This document shows positions 25,178-32,834 of a stretch of DNA of 35,415 nucleotides, one piece after another (position 1 is the first letter of the stretch; every line of letters starts with the position of its first letter). Location: contig JAFZTV010000073.1 of NCBI GenBank assembly GCA_017618625.1, forward strand, positions 1-35,415, given 5' to 3'. The stretch comes from Bacteroidales bacterium (lineage in GTDB: Bacteria > Bacteroidota > Bacteroidia > Bacteroidales > P3). A program made the position numbers and the translations under genes. The notes under the pieces are model-generated. The model was not told the origin of the DNA. It did not search any database and saw only the letters and a list, made by a program, of their open reading frames with translations.

Positions 25178-26356
25178 ATGAAATCAGAATTAAAATTATT
25201 CGCAGCAGTAGCAATAACAATTTGCATGGTAGGGATGCTGGTATCGTGCGGCGGGAAGAAAAACGCCAAAAACGGAGAGGTAAAGAGCGAGACGGTTGAG
25301 GTGGAAGCGGCGACGCAGTATGAGGGGCCGCTTTACGGCATCTCGGACATGAACATCCAATACTGGTTTATCGACACTCTGGGCAGGGTGGTGCTTGGGC
25401 CTTACGACCATGCGGACGATTTCTGCGAGGGACTTTCGAGGGTGTGGAAACGTATGCGCGGGGCAGACAATCCCGGGGATTGGGAGTGGGATCGCGACTG
25501 GAGCGAGGGCAAATGGGGATTTATCGACAGGACAGGCGATTTCGTGATAGAGCCGAAATATGACGCTGCCCGGGGTTTCAGCGAGGGCTTGGCAGCGGTG
25601 CGCACGGGCGACGAGACGAGCGGCAAATGGGGGTATATAGACAAGTCGGGCAAGTGGGTCATCGAGCCGAAATATGCCGAGGCACAAAGTTTTTCGGAAG
25701 GAGTGGCGTTTGTAAAGGAGAGAATCGGCGAGGGATATGTGGAATACTGCATCGACAAGAAGGGGAACATGCTGTTTGAACGTCCGGAGAGAACGTCGGA
25801 CGAGTTTCACGATGGTTTAGCCATAATTATCATAGACGGGAAATGGGGATATATGGACAAATCGTGCGCAATAGCCATCGAGCCGAGTTTTTCATACGCC
25901 GAGGACTTTTCGGAGGGTATGGCACGCGTGGGAATCGGCGAGGGTGACTCGATCAGATACGGATTTATAGACAAGAGCGGGAAGATGGTCATCGAGCCAA
26001 AATACAATTCAGCAGGCAGCTTCAACGAGGGGCTTGCGGTGGTGAGCATTGACGGCAAATACGGATATATAGACAAGCGGGGCAAGGTGGTGGTGAACCT
26101 CGTGTATGACGGAGCCGACGCTTTCTCGGAGGGATTGGCTGGAGTGTGGGTTGGCGGCCAATGGTGGGAAGGCGGCAAACAGGGATATATAGACAAGACG
26201 GGCAAAATGGTGATAGAGGCACAGTACTGCTGGGCGGGGTTGTTCGAGAACGGGATGGCGAAAGTGGGGCTTGGAGACGACTACAAAGACGGCAAATGCG
26301 GCTATATAACGAGGAAGGGAGTGCTGGTGTGGCAAGGATTTGAATTGATTGATTAG
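25178..26356 (+). CDS. Lipoprotein with about nine WG beta repeats
   Basis: A 392-residue probable lipoprotein: hydrophobic N-terminus and lipobox LVSC at about residue 24, then GGKKNAKNGE. The rest is a run of about nine WG-type repeats (KWGFIDRTGDFVIEPKYDAA, then FSEGLAAV). Complete repeats are 35-45 residues; the fourth (EYCIDKKGNMLFE) and last are degenerate. WG repeats are thought to form a beta-rich, possibly propeller-like fold that binds partners; no enzyme activity is implied. It is followed within 70 bp by ridA, which has its own -7 element. Confidence 0.85.
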   Translation: MKSELKLFAAVAITICMVGMLVSCGGKKNAKNGEVKSETVEVEAATQYEGPLYGISDMNIQYWFIDTLGRVVLGPYDHADDFCEGLSRVWKRMRGADNPGDWEWDRDWSEGKWGFIDRTGDFVIEPKYDAARGFSEGLAAVRTGDETSGKWGYIDKSGKWVIEPKYAEAQSFSEGVAFVKERIGEGYVEYCIDKKGNMLFERPERTSDEFHDGLAIIIIDGKWGYMDKSCAIAIEPSFSYAEDFSEGMARVGIGEGDSIRYGFIDKSGKMVIEPKYNSAGSFNEGLAVVSIDGKYGYIDKRGKVVVNLVYDGADAFSEGLAGVWVGGQWWEGGKQGYIDKTGKMVIEAQYCWAGLFENGMAKVGLGDDYKDGKCGYITRKGVLVWQGFELID

Positions 26357-26376
26357 TGTTTTTTATATTTTTTTCT

Positions 26377-26384
26377 TATCTTTG
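26377..26384 (+). promoter_or_regulatory. -7 element of ridA
   Basis: TATCTTTG followed by CAACC, 39 bp before the ridA start. The upstream side is T-rich, with no clean TTG at 19-21 bp. Confidence 0.6.
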
Positions 26385-26423
26385 CAACCTCATTTCTTGT
26401 ATTCAAATTAAAAACATACACAC

Positions 26424-26798
26424 ATGAAGAAAGTCATCAACACCCCCAAGGCTCCGGCAGCCATCGGACCTTACAGCCAGGCCATCCTTGCCGGCAACAC
26501 GCTCTACATCTCGGGTCAAATTCCAATCAACCCCGCAACCAAAGAGGTGCCTGAAGGCATTACGGCTCAAACAGAACAGGTAATGCAAAATATCAAAGCC
26601 ATCCTCGACGAAGCTGGATTCACCTTCGACGACGTGGTGAAGAGCACCTGCCTGCTGGCCGACATGGAGTATTTCAAACCGATGAACGAGGTGTATGCCA
26701 AATACTACAGCAAGGACTGCCCCGCACGTGCCGCCTTCGCGGTGAAGGGTCTGCCGATGGGCGTGCTGGTCGAGATAGAAACAATCGCTGTAAAATAA
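26424..26798 (+). CDS. ridA: Enamine/imine deaminase RidA
   Basis: A cytosolic 124-residue protein of the YjgF/YER057c/UK114 family that hydrolyses reactive 2-aminoacrylate and related imines made by PLP enzymes. Features include IGPYSQAI at 14-21, the SGQIP segment, and the catalytic Arg at 102 (CPARAAFAV) with Glu at 117 (VLVEIE). Length and all motifs are normal. It is followed by bcd after an 88-bp spacer with a heptamer tract and may be co-transcribed with it. Confidence 0.94.
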   Translation: MKKVINTPKAPAAIGPYSQAILAGNTLYISGQIPINPATKEVPEGITAQTEQVMQNIKAILDEAGFTFDDVVKSTCLLADMEYFKPMNEVYAKYYSKDCPARAAFAVKGLPMGVLVEIETIAVK

Positions 26799-26853
26799 GC
26801 GCCCCAAGCCGTCAACTGTAAGTTGTCTCCACGACACGGAAGCCAACCTACAG

Positions 26854-26881
26854 CCTAAAACCTAAAACTAAAAACTAAAAA
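26854..26881. repeat. Heptamer tract CCTAAAA/CTAAAAA, 4 units, just before bcd
   Basis: CCTAAAA, CCTAAAA, CTAAAAA, CTAAAAA in exact register end 5 bp before the bcd start codon, so the tract includes the ribosome-binding region. Confidence 0.7.
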
Positions 26882-26886
26882 AATAT

Positions 26887-28026
26887 ATGGATTTCAGTTT
26901 CACAAAACAAGAAGAACTCTTCCTGCAGATGATTCGTGAATTTGCGGAGAAAGAGGTGAAGCCCCTCGCAGCGGAAGTTGACGAGGAGGAGCGTTTCCCG
27001 ATGGAGACGGTAGAGAAGATGGCCAAAATCGGCCTAATGGGTATTCCCATCCCGACGCAGTACGGCGGAGCCGGCGGCACCAACATCATGTACGGCATGG
27101 CCGTCGAGGAGCTGAGCCGCGTGTGCGCCACCACGGGCGTCATACTTTCGGCCCACACCAGCCTCTGCGCCGCCCCGATACTCGAAAGCGGCACCGAGGA
27201 GCAGAAGATGAAGTACCTGCCCAAACTCGCCAGCGGCGAATGGATTGGCGCCTTCGGTTTGACCGAGCCCAACGCCGGTACCGACGCAGCCGGACAGCAG
27301 ACCATCGCCGTCGAGGACGGTGACTACTGGGTGCTCAACGGAAGCAAGATTTTCATCACCAACGGCTCGTACGCCAACGTGTTCATCATCATCGCCATGA
27401 CCGACAAGAGCCTCGGCACCAAGGGCATCAGCGCCTTCATCGTCGAGAAGACCGACCCGGGCTTCAGCATCGGCAAGAAGGAGAAGAAGATGGGTATCCG
27501 CGGCAGTGCCACATGCGAGTTGGTGTTCGAGAACTGCGAAGTACCTAAGGAGAACCTTCTCGGTGCGCTGGGCAAGGGCTTCGGCATCGCCATGAAGACC
27601 CTCGACGGCGGACGTATCGGTATCGCCTGCCAGGCACTCGGCATCGCACAGGGCGCCATGGACGAGACGGTGAAATACACCAAGGAGCGCAAACAGTTCG
27701 GCAAGAGCATCAGCCAGTTCCAGAACACCCAGTTCCAGATGGCCGACCTCGAGACAAAGGTTCAGGCCGCCCGCCTGCTCTGCCGCAAGGCTCACTACAA
27801 CAAAGACCACGGCCTGCCTTACAGCGCCGAGGCCGCTATGGCCAAGCTGTTCGCAGCCGAGACGGCTATGGAAGTGACCACGAAGGCCGTGCAGTTCCAC
27901 GGTGGCTACGGCTACACCCGCGAGTACCCCGTCGAGCGCATGATGCGCGACGCCAAGATTACCGAAATCTACGAGGGCACCAGCGAGGTACAGAGAATGG
28001 TAATTGCAGGAAAGTTATTCAAATAA
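26887..28026 (+). CDS. bcd: Short-chain acyl-CoA dehydrogenase, butyryl-CoA dehydrogenase type
   Basis: FAD enzyme (379 residues) that interconverts crotonyl-CoA and butyryl-CoA; in anaerobes it works with EtfAB. The start MDFSFTKQEELFLQMIREFA, the FAD/substrate motif GAFGLTEPNAGTDA, the GIRGSATCELVFENCEVP segment, RKQFGKSISQFQ and GYGYTREYPVERMMRDAKI are as in clostridial Bcd. The catalytic Glu is E363 in IYEGTSE. Together with etfB and etfA downstream this is a complete Bcd-EtfAB set. Thiolase, crotonase and 3-hydroxyacyl-CoA dehydrogenase are not in the window, so butyrate formation is inferred, not shown; another short acyl-CoA substrate is possible. Confidence 0.9.
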   Translation: MDFSFTKQEELFLQMIREFAEKEVKPLAAEVDEEERFPMETVEKMAKIGLMGIPIPTQYGGAGGTNIMYGMAVEELSRVCATTGVILSAHTSLCAAPILESGTEEQKMKYLPKLASGEWIGAFGLTEPNAGTDAAGQQTIAVEDGDYWVLNGSKIFITNGSYANVFIIIAMTDKSLGTKGISAFIVEKTDPGFSIGKKEKKMGIRGSATCELVFENCEVPKENLLGALGKGFGIAMKTLDGGRIGIACQALGIAQGAMDETVKYTKERKQFGKSISQFQNTQFQMADLETKVQAARLLCRKAHYNKDHGLPYSAEAAMAKLFAAETAMEVTTKAVQFHGGYGYTREYPVERMMRDAKITEIYEGTSEVQRMVIAGKLFK

Positions 28027-28030
28027 TTTA

Positions 28031-28188
28031 GTGAATCGTGATGAGTGATGAGTGAATAGACATTACATTTGTCGAACCATGATTTACCATTCATAAAACA
28101 GTTGTCAAATGCTTTAGCATTCATGAGCACCTCTGAATTAAATTAAATCAAGCGAATAAATCACTATTCACCATTCACTAATCACTAA
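28031..28188. repeat. Dispersed repeat element with inverted heptamer ends, bcd-etfB spacer
   Basis: The left end is four GTGAATA-type units (28031-28058); the right end is four TCACTAA-type units (28161-28188), the complement of the left type. The core contains ACATTTGTCGAA and, at 28109-28164, a 56-bp stretch matching 4029-4084 inverted at 53 bases. The element fills almost all of the 173-bp spacer. Confidence 0.88.
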
Positions 28189-28199
28189 AAAAAAGAACA

Positions 28200-28985
28200 A
28201 TGAACATAGTAGTTTGCATAAAACAAGTGCCGGACACCACCGAGGTGAAGATCAACCCTGTGACCGGTACGCTTATACGCGAAGGGGTACCCAGCATCAT
28301 GAACCCCGACGACAAGGGCGGTCTTGAGTTCGCCCTTCAACTGAAAGACCAATACGGTGCCCACGTCACCGTGATAACCATGGGACTTCCCCAGGCCGAA
28401 GCCATCCTTCGCGAAGCTTTGGCTATGGGCGTTGACCGCGCCATCCTGCTCACCGACCGCAAGCTCGGCGGAGCCGACACCCTGGCTACCTCGAGCGCCA
28501 TCGCAGGCGCCCTGCGCACCATGGATTTCGACCTCGTCATCACCGGTCGTCAGGCCATCGACGGCGACACCGCTCAGGTGGGACCGCAGATTGCCGAGCA
28601 CCTCGACCTGCCGCAGGTCAGCTACATGGAAGACCTGAAATATGACGAAGCCACCAAGACCTTCACCATCCGCAAGCAGCTCGAAGACGGATACCAGATT
28701 CTCGAGATGCAGGCACCCTGCGTCGTCACCGCCCTGGCCAGCGCCGTCAAGCCGCGCTACATGAGCGTCAGCGGCATCGTGACCGCATGGGACAAGGAAG
28801 TCGAAGTATGGGGCGCCGACCGCATCAACGTGCCCGAGGACCGCATCGGCAAGGCAGGCTCGCCCACCAGCGTGTTCAAGGCATTCCCGAAGCAGCTGAA
28901 ACCCGCCGGCGAAACCTTCGAGGTGACCCCCGAAGAGGCTGTCGAACTGATTGTCAACAAACTCAAAGAAAAACACATTATTTAG
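28200..28985 (+). CDS. etfB: Electron transfer flavoprotein beta subunit
   Basis: EtfB (261 residues). It starts MNIVVCIKQVPDTTEVKINP, and has the LLTDRKLGGADTLATSSAI segment and GRQAIDGDTAQVGPQIAEHL, all close to the bifurcating EtfB of Clostridia and Acidaminococcus. Such proteins bind the bifurcating beta-FAD and oxidise NADH, sending one electron to ferredoxin and one through EtfA to Bcd. SPTSVFKAFPKQLKPAG near residue 222 is also typical. Bifurcation is inferred from similarity, not shown. The gene begins directly after a dispersed repeat element. Confidence 0.93.
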   Translation: MNIVVCIKQVPDTTEVKINPVTGTLIREGVPSIMNPDDKGGLEFALQLKDQYGAHVTVITMGLPQAEAILREALAMGVDRAILLTDRKLGGADTLATSSAIAGALRTMDFDLVITGRQAIDGDTAQVGPQIAEHLDLPQVSYMEDLKYDEATKTFTIRKQLEDGYQILEMQAPCVVTALASAVKPRYMSVSGIVTAWDKEVEVWGADRINVPEDRIGKAGSPTSVFKAFPKQLKPAGETFEVTPEEAVELIVNKLKEKHII

Positions 28986-29060
28986 TGAATAGTGAAAAGT
29001 GAATTGTGAATAGACAATACACATTTGTCGAATCACTAATCACCAATCACGAATCACCCA
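28985..29060. repeat. Compact dispersed repeat with inverted heptamer ends, etfB-etfA spacer
   Basis: Left end: GTGAATA, GTGAAAA, GTGAATT, GTGAATA (28985-29012). Right end: TCACTAA, TCACCAA, TCACGAA, TCACCCA (29033-29060). Between them is AGACAATACACATTTGTCGA, related to the interior of the element at 28031-28188. The left tract begins on the last base of the etfB stop codon. Confidence 0.88.
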
Positions 29061-29072
29061 AAATCAAAGATT

Positions 29073-30083
29073 ATGAATTTATCAGATTATAAAGACGTTT
29101 ACGTATTTGCCGAGCAACGCGACGGCAAGATACAGAATGTGGCACTTGAGCTGCTTGGCAAAGCACGCGAGCTGGCCGACGCCAACAACGAGAAGGTGGT
29201 CGCCATGCTGCTTGGCAAAAACATCAAGGACAAAGCCCAGGAGCTCATAGCCGCGGGAGCCGACAAGGTGTTGGTTGTTGACCACGACCTGCTCGAGACC
29301 TACCTCACCGAGCCCTACACCGAGGCGATAACCCAGATTATCAAAGAGCAGAAGCCCAGCATCATGCTCATCGGCGCCACCACCATCGACCGCGACCTCG
29401 GCCCGCGCGTCTCGGCACGCAACATCACAGGCCTCACCGCCGACGCCACCAAGCTCGAAATCAGCGACGACGAAGCCCACGAGTTCCGTATGACCCGTCC
29501 CGCTTTCGGCGGCAACCTCATGGCCACCATCCTCTGCAAGAACAACCGCCCGCAGATGTCCACCGTGCGTCCCGGCGTCATGCAGAAACTTCCCGCCGAC
29601 CCCTCGCGCAAAGGCGAAGTGGTTGACTACAAAGTCGCCTTCGACGAGAAGAAGATAAGCCGCGTGAAGATTGTCAAGACCGTCAAAGAGAAGAAGACCG
29701 TCACCGACATCTCAGCCGCCAAGATACTCGTCTCCGGCGGACGCGGAGTGGGAAGCAAGGAAGGCTTCACCAAGCTCGAAGCCCTCGCCAAGGAACTCGG
29801 CGGCGAAGTGTCGAGCAGCCGCGCAATGGTTGACGCAGGCGTCATGCCCGCCGACCGCCAGGTGGGACAGACAGGTAAGACCGTCCGCCCGGCCCTCTAC
29901 ATGGCTTGCGGCATCAGCGGCGCCATCCAGCACCTCGCTGGCATGGAGGAGAGCGAATACATCATCGCCATCAACAAGGACAAGTTCGCCCCCATCTTCA
30001 GCGTGGCCGACCTCGGCATCGTAGGCGACCTCCACAAGATCGTCCCCATGCTCACCGAGCGCCTGAAAGCCATGCAGAAATAA
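29073..30083 (+). CDS. etfA: Electron transfer flavoprotein alpha subunit
   Basis: EtfA (336 residues, typical length). It holds the electron-shuttling alpha-FAD and passes electrons to Bcd. The C-terminal FAD domain has SGGRGVGSKE near residue 220, VGQTGKTVRP near 265-275 and ACGISGAIQHLAGM. The N-terminal domain (VYVFAEQRDGKIQNVALELLGKA) is as expected. No ferredoxin domain is fused at the N-terminus, unlike some EtfA proteins. Last gene of the bcd-etfB-etfA operon. Confidence 0.94.
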   Translation: MNLSDYKDVYVFAEQRDGKIQNVALELLGKARELADANNEKVVAMLLGKNIKDKAQELIAAGADKVLVVDHDLLETYLTEPYTEAITQIIKEQKPSIMLIGATTIDRDLGPRVSARNITGLTADATKLEISDDEAHEFRMTRPAFGGNLMATILCKNNRPQMSTVRPGVMQKLPADPSRKGEVVDYKVAFDEKKISRVKIVKTVKEKKTVTDISAAKILVSGGRGVGSKEGFTKLEALAKELGGEVSSSRAMVDAGVMPADRQVGQTGKTVRPALYMACGISGAIQHLAGMEESEYIIAINKDKFAPIFSVADLGIVGDLHKIVPMLTERLKAMQK

Positions 30084-30118
30084 CCTGCCGCACCGAGGCG
30101 ACGAAGTGACGAAAAAGC

Positions 30119-30150
30119 AGAGCGGCCCCGCCGGATGGCGGGGCCGCTCT
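30119..30150. terminator. Bidirectional terminator after etfA
   Basis: A 14-bp perfect GC-rich stem: AGAGCGGCCCCGCC (30119-30132) with GGCGGGGCCGCTCT (30137-30150), loop GGAT. The minus-strand read-out leads into CTTTTTCG, serving the convergent gene at 30170; for etfA the T run is weak. Confidence 0.85.
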
Positions 30151-30169
30151 CGTTGTTGTCGGCTGGCCG

Positions 30170-30940
30170 TTATGCGTGATCCTGCGTGTCGTCGGGCTCA
30201 GGCTCCGGCTCGGGGTCGTCCTTGCCGCCGCGCTTGCGGCTCTGCTGGTATTGCAGTTCGATTTTCGCCAGGTCGGCGTTGTAGTACTGCGCCGCCTGCG
30301 ACAGGGCGTCCACCGGCTCCAGTTCCTGCACCGCGTTGAGATAGGTGAGGAAGGCGCGGTAGTGCAGGTCCAGACTCTCGCGGGCCGCCTTCAGCTCGCC
30401 CACCACCACGTCGCTGCGCTCCTCGTTGCGCTGCGACATCAGCTGCTCGATCTGCCCCGTGCGGTTCTCCAGGCGGCGGTTCAGCTCGGTGAGGCCCATC
30501 ATCTGCAGGTCGGCCGTCAGCTGACGGTCCGAGAACACCTGCTCCATGTTGTACACCTTCGCGTTCTCGGCCACCAGAGCCTCCGACGTGCGGAAGCTGT
30601 AGTCGCGGAACACCTGCGCCACCCTGCGACCATGCACCGCCAGACTCTCGTCGTCGAGTTTCTCACCCCACAGCTCGGCCACGCGCTGCATCACGAGGGC
30701 GTAGTGGTCGCGCTCCTGGTCGAGGTCACGGATCTGGTCGGTCAACGCACTCTTCTGCGAACGCTTGTAGGCCTTGTCGAACGCCTTGAACAGCACCACA
30801 TACTCGTTGCGCATCCCGGCGAAACGCTCCACCCCATAGTCCACCACCTCGATTCTGTGCAAAAACGCCTCCACGGCGCTGAAATAGAAAGCCATTGGGT
30901 AAACACTCAATGCCTTGTCCGAAAATTTTACAGTTTCCAT
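30170..30940 (-). CDS. Helical cytoplasmic protein, Bacteroidota-type hypothetical
   Basis: A 256-residue soluble protein, almost all helical, with no signal peptide. Heptad-like stretches occur at about 55-85 and 130-185 (LNRRLENRTGQIEQLMSQRNEE). The C-terminal 20 residues are acidic and Pro-rich (DDPEPEPEPDDTQD). The layout (short N-terminus on paired helices, FYFSAVEAFLHRIEVVDYGVERF) reminds me of DUF6261-type proteins of Bacteroidota, but this is not certain. No function can be given. Its upstream region runs into the 41-bp tandem repeat. Confidence 0.65.
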   Translation of the reverse strand: METVKFSDKALSVYPMAFYFSAVEAFLHRIEVVDYGVERFAGMRNEYVVLFKAFDKAYKRSQKSALTDQIRDLDQERDHYALVMQRVAELWGEKLDDESLAVHGRRVAQVFRDYSFRTSEALVAENAKVYNMEQVFSDRQLTADLQMMGLTELNRRLENRTGQIEQLMSQRNEERSDVVVGELKAARESLDLHYRAFLTYLNAVQELEPVDALSQAAQYYNADLAKIELQYQQSRKRGGKDDPEPEPEPDDTQDHA

Positions 30941-30967
30941 GTTTCTATATTTTTTTAGTTTGAAAAA

Positions 30968-31184
30968 TCTCTTTTAACCATGTTTCAAATTTGAAAGCCG
31001 CCGAAAACACTCTTTTCACCCATTTTCAAAATCATTTGGGGCTTGCGAGAGTCTTTTCGACCATTTTTTTATTTGATTGGCGTTGGCGAGACTCTTTTCT
31101 CCCATTTTCAAAATCAATTGGGACTTACAAGAGTCTTTTTTGCCATTTTCAAAATTATTTTAATATCCAAGACTCATTTTAAGC
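30968..31184. repeat. 41-bp tandem repeat, about five copies
   Basis: Units start at 30968 (degenerate), 31009, 31050, 31091 and 31132 (40 bp), with a partial at 31172. Shared features are A[CG]TCTTTT at the left and CCATTTTCAAAATCA-type sequence in the middle. The array fills the spacer and runs into the last codons of the minus-strand gene at 31160. Confidence 0.85.
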
Positions 31185-32605
31185 GCATGTTTCTTTATGT
31201 TTGGTACTCCCGTATAAACTTTCGACGTCCCATCCATAAACGTTATCTTTATCGTCGTCAGTTTTATTAATTCGATTACATTATACTCATCCCAATAAAC
31301 ATCGCTGAACTCGTATGTCTCCGTCTCGCCTGCCGCCAGAGGACCGATGCATTGGACTTTTTTCTCCTTTTTCCCAAAGTAATCAGCTTGCACATCCCCA
31401 ACCTTGTTGTAAGGGGTCATTGAGATGTCGATGTATTTTATCTGCTTGTTGTAGCAGTTGTACACATTTATAGCAATGCCACATTGCGGCTTGTGTTCTC
31501 CGAAAGAATAGTTGACATCTACAATGAACCGTTCTTTACTCCGCATCGCTTTCTCTATGCTATCCTGCTTTGCCTTGTATGCAACCATGACGACACTGTC
31601 ATATTCTTTGGCGAATTTCATTCTCACATCAAACCCCATCTCTTTTCTGCGTTTAAGGAGGTCACCATCCTCAGCGTTTTGGAATGACACATTCTTTTCG
31701 CCAATCAAGTATATTTTGCCAAGATAAAGACCTAAATATTTATATTCGGAATCGGCATATCCAACAAATGGCATTTTGTCTCCAACCTCAAAAGTGTGTC
31801 TAACTCCGCTCATGCTCTCAATATTATTGAGCCGTCTTTGAATTGTCCCAATAAACAATTTAGAATCCAAAGTAGCATCCTTGGTGTTTTGTTCGATAGC
31901 CCGCATTGCTTCTGTTTTGGATACAAAGACATGGTATGGCTTCACATCTTCAATCTCTTTGTAATACACAACAAGAGTATCATTCGTATTCGTCTTTACA
32001 TAGAACTTAACTGGGCTAATTAGAGAAACGTCATACTCAAAACCAATCCATTCTACAGGGTACAGATGCATACCTGGCACGTGTATAAGGTTGTTCTTGT
32101 CGTATTTTTTTAATATTAAGCACTTGTCCCTCAAAAAAGCATGAACTACTTTTACGGTGTCAACGTATGCGTATTCTTCTTGAAATTTCTTAAATTTCTC
32201 CTCCCAGAAACTGCATTTTGAAACATAGTCACGTATGGACCACCATGTCGGCAGATAAAAATCCTTGTCTTTTGAAGTGAAGTGATAAAATTCCTTTCCT
32301 CTTCCAAATTCTGATTTTGCATCTTCAATTATGACGGGACCTGTTATGTGATAGATTGTTCCAGGCTCTAACAATTGGACGTCTTTGTATTCTTTCGTCT
32401 TCGAGGCTGGCTTGAATTTTCCCTTAACATTTACATAGGCCCTTTCTTTCACTTTGGCATAGTCGCTATTGTCATAGAAACCACGGAAGAAAATATCTTG
32501 TCCTATACATTCCTTTAAGTCCTTGGGCTCTCCCGGTACTTGGCCGAAAACAACATTTGCCGAAAGGCATAGGATTGACAATAGATAAACAATTTTGTGT
32601 TTCAT
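31160..32605 (-). CDS. AT-rich gene for a secreted protein of unknown function
   Basis: A 481-residue protein with signal peptide MKHKIVYLLSILCLSANVVFGQ. It is rich in Lys and Tyr. No catalytic motif, lipobox or T9SS sorting domain was seen. The C-terminal 100 residues look like a beta-sandwich (FIVDVNYSFGEHKPQCGIAINVYNC, YIDISMTPYNKVGDVQ, GETETYEFSDVYW), an arrangement seen in Bacteroidota proteins that describe contextual forces in extracellular domains, but I cannot name a family. Codon choice is visibly more AT-rich than in neighbours, which suggests recent acquisition. Its last eight codons are within the 41-bp repeat, so the C-terminus may be variable between strains. Confidence 0.7.
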   Translation of the reverse strand: MKHKIVYLLSILCLSANVVFGQVPGEPKDLKECIGQDIFFRGFYDNSDYAKVKERAYVNVKGKFKPASKTKEYKDVQLLEPGTIYHITGPVIIEDAKSEFGRGKEFYHFTSKDKDFYLPTWWSIRDYVSKCSFWEEKFKKFQEEYAYVDTVKVVHAFLRDKCLILKKYDKNNLIHVPGMHLYPVEWIGFEYDVSLISPVKFYVKTNTNDTLVVYYKEIEDVKPYHVFVSKTEAMRAIEQNTKDATLDSKLFIGTIQRRLNNIESMSGVRHTFEVGDKMPFVGYADSEYKYLGLYLGKIYLIGEKNVSFQNAEDGDLLKRRKEMGFDVRMKFAKEYDSVVMVAYKAKQDSIEKAMRSKERFIVDVNYSFGEHKPQCGIAINVYNCYNKQIKYIDISMTPYNKVGDVQADYFGKKEKKVQCIGPLAAGETETYEFSDVYWDEYNVIELIKLTTIKITFMDGTSKVYTGVPNIKKHALKMSLGY

Positions 32606-32719
32606 ATTGTGTGTTTTAGAGGCTACAAACCATCCCCACCCGCTGCAAGTTTGCGGCAGGTGCAGGAAAATGAATCAAAATAAATGAGAGAGAATCCTCG
32701 ACGACTACATGCCCGTCCG

Positions 32720-32728
32720 TGGGGGGGG
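32720..32728. repeat. Run of nine G
   Basis: A homopolymer of nine G lies about 115 bp upstream of the minus-strand gene starting at 32605. Such runs slip readily and can vary expression, but no promoter element is seen around it. Confidence 0.4.
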
Positions 32729-32834
32729 GTGAAAATCAGTATTTTATGAGGATTATGGTTTTTCATCGGTGGTTTTCTTCTCTTACAATAACCGCAAAAG
32801 CTCGAAAATATTGCCTGCCGCTCGATGCGACATT

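Noticed and set aside
9328..29060. Heptamer tracts as all-frame stop-codon spacers
   Set aside because: GTGATTA and GTGAATA contain TGA on one strand, but in the minus-strand rnf operon most sense-strand versions (TATTCAC, CAAAATT, AACTTTC) have no stop, so translational stopping does not explain the family.
4015..29060. CRISPR-like array
   Set aside because: Units are too short and contiguous, without spacers of constant length, and no cas gene is present.
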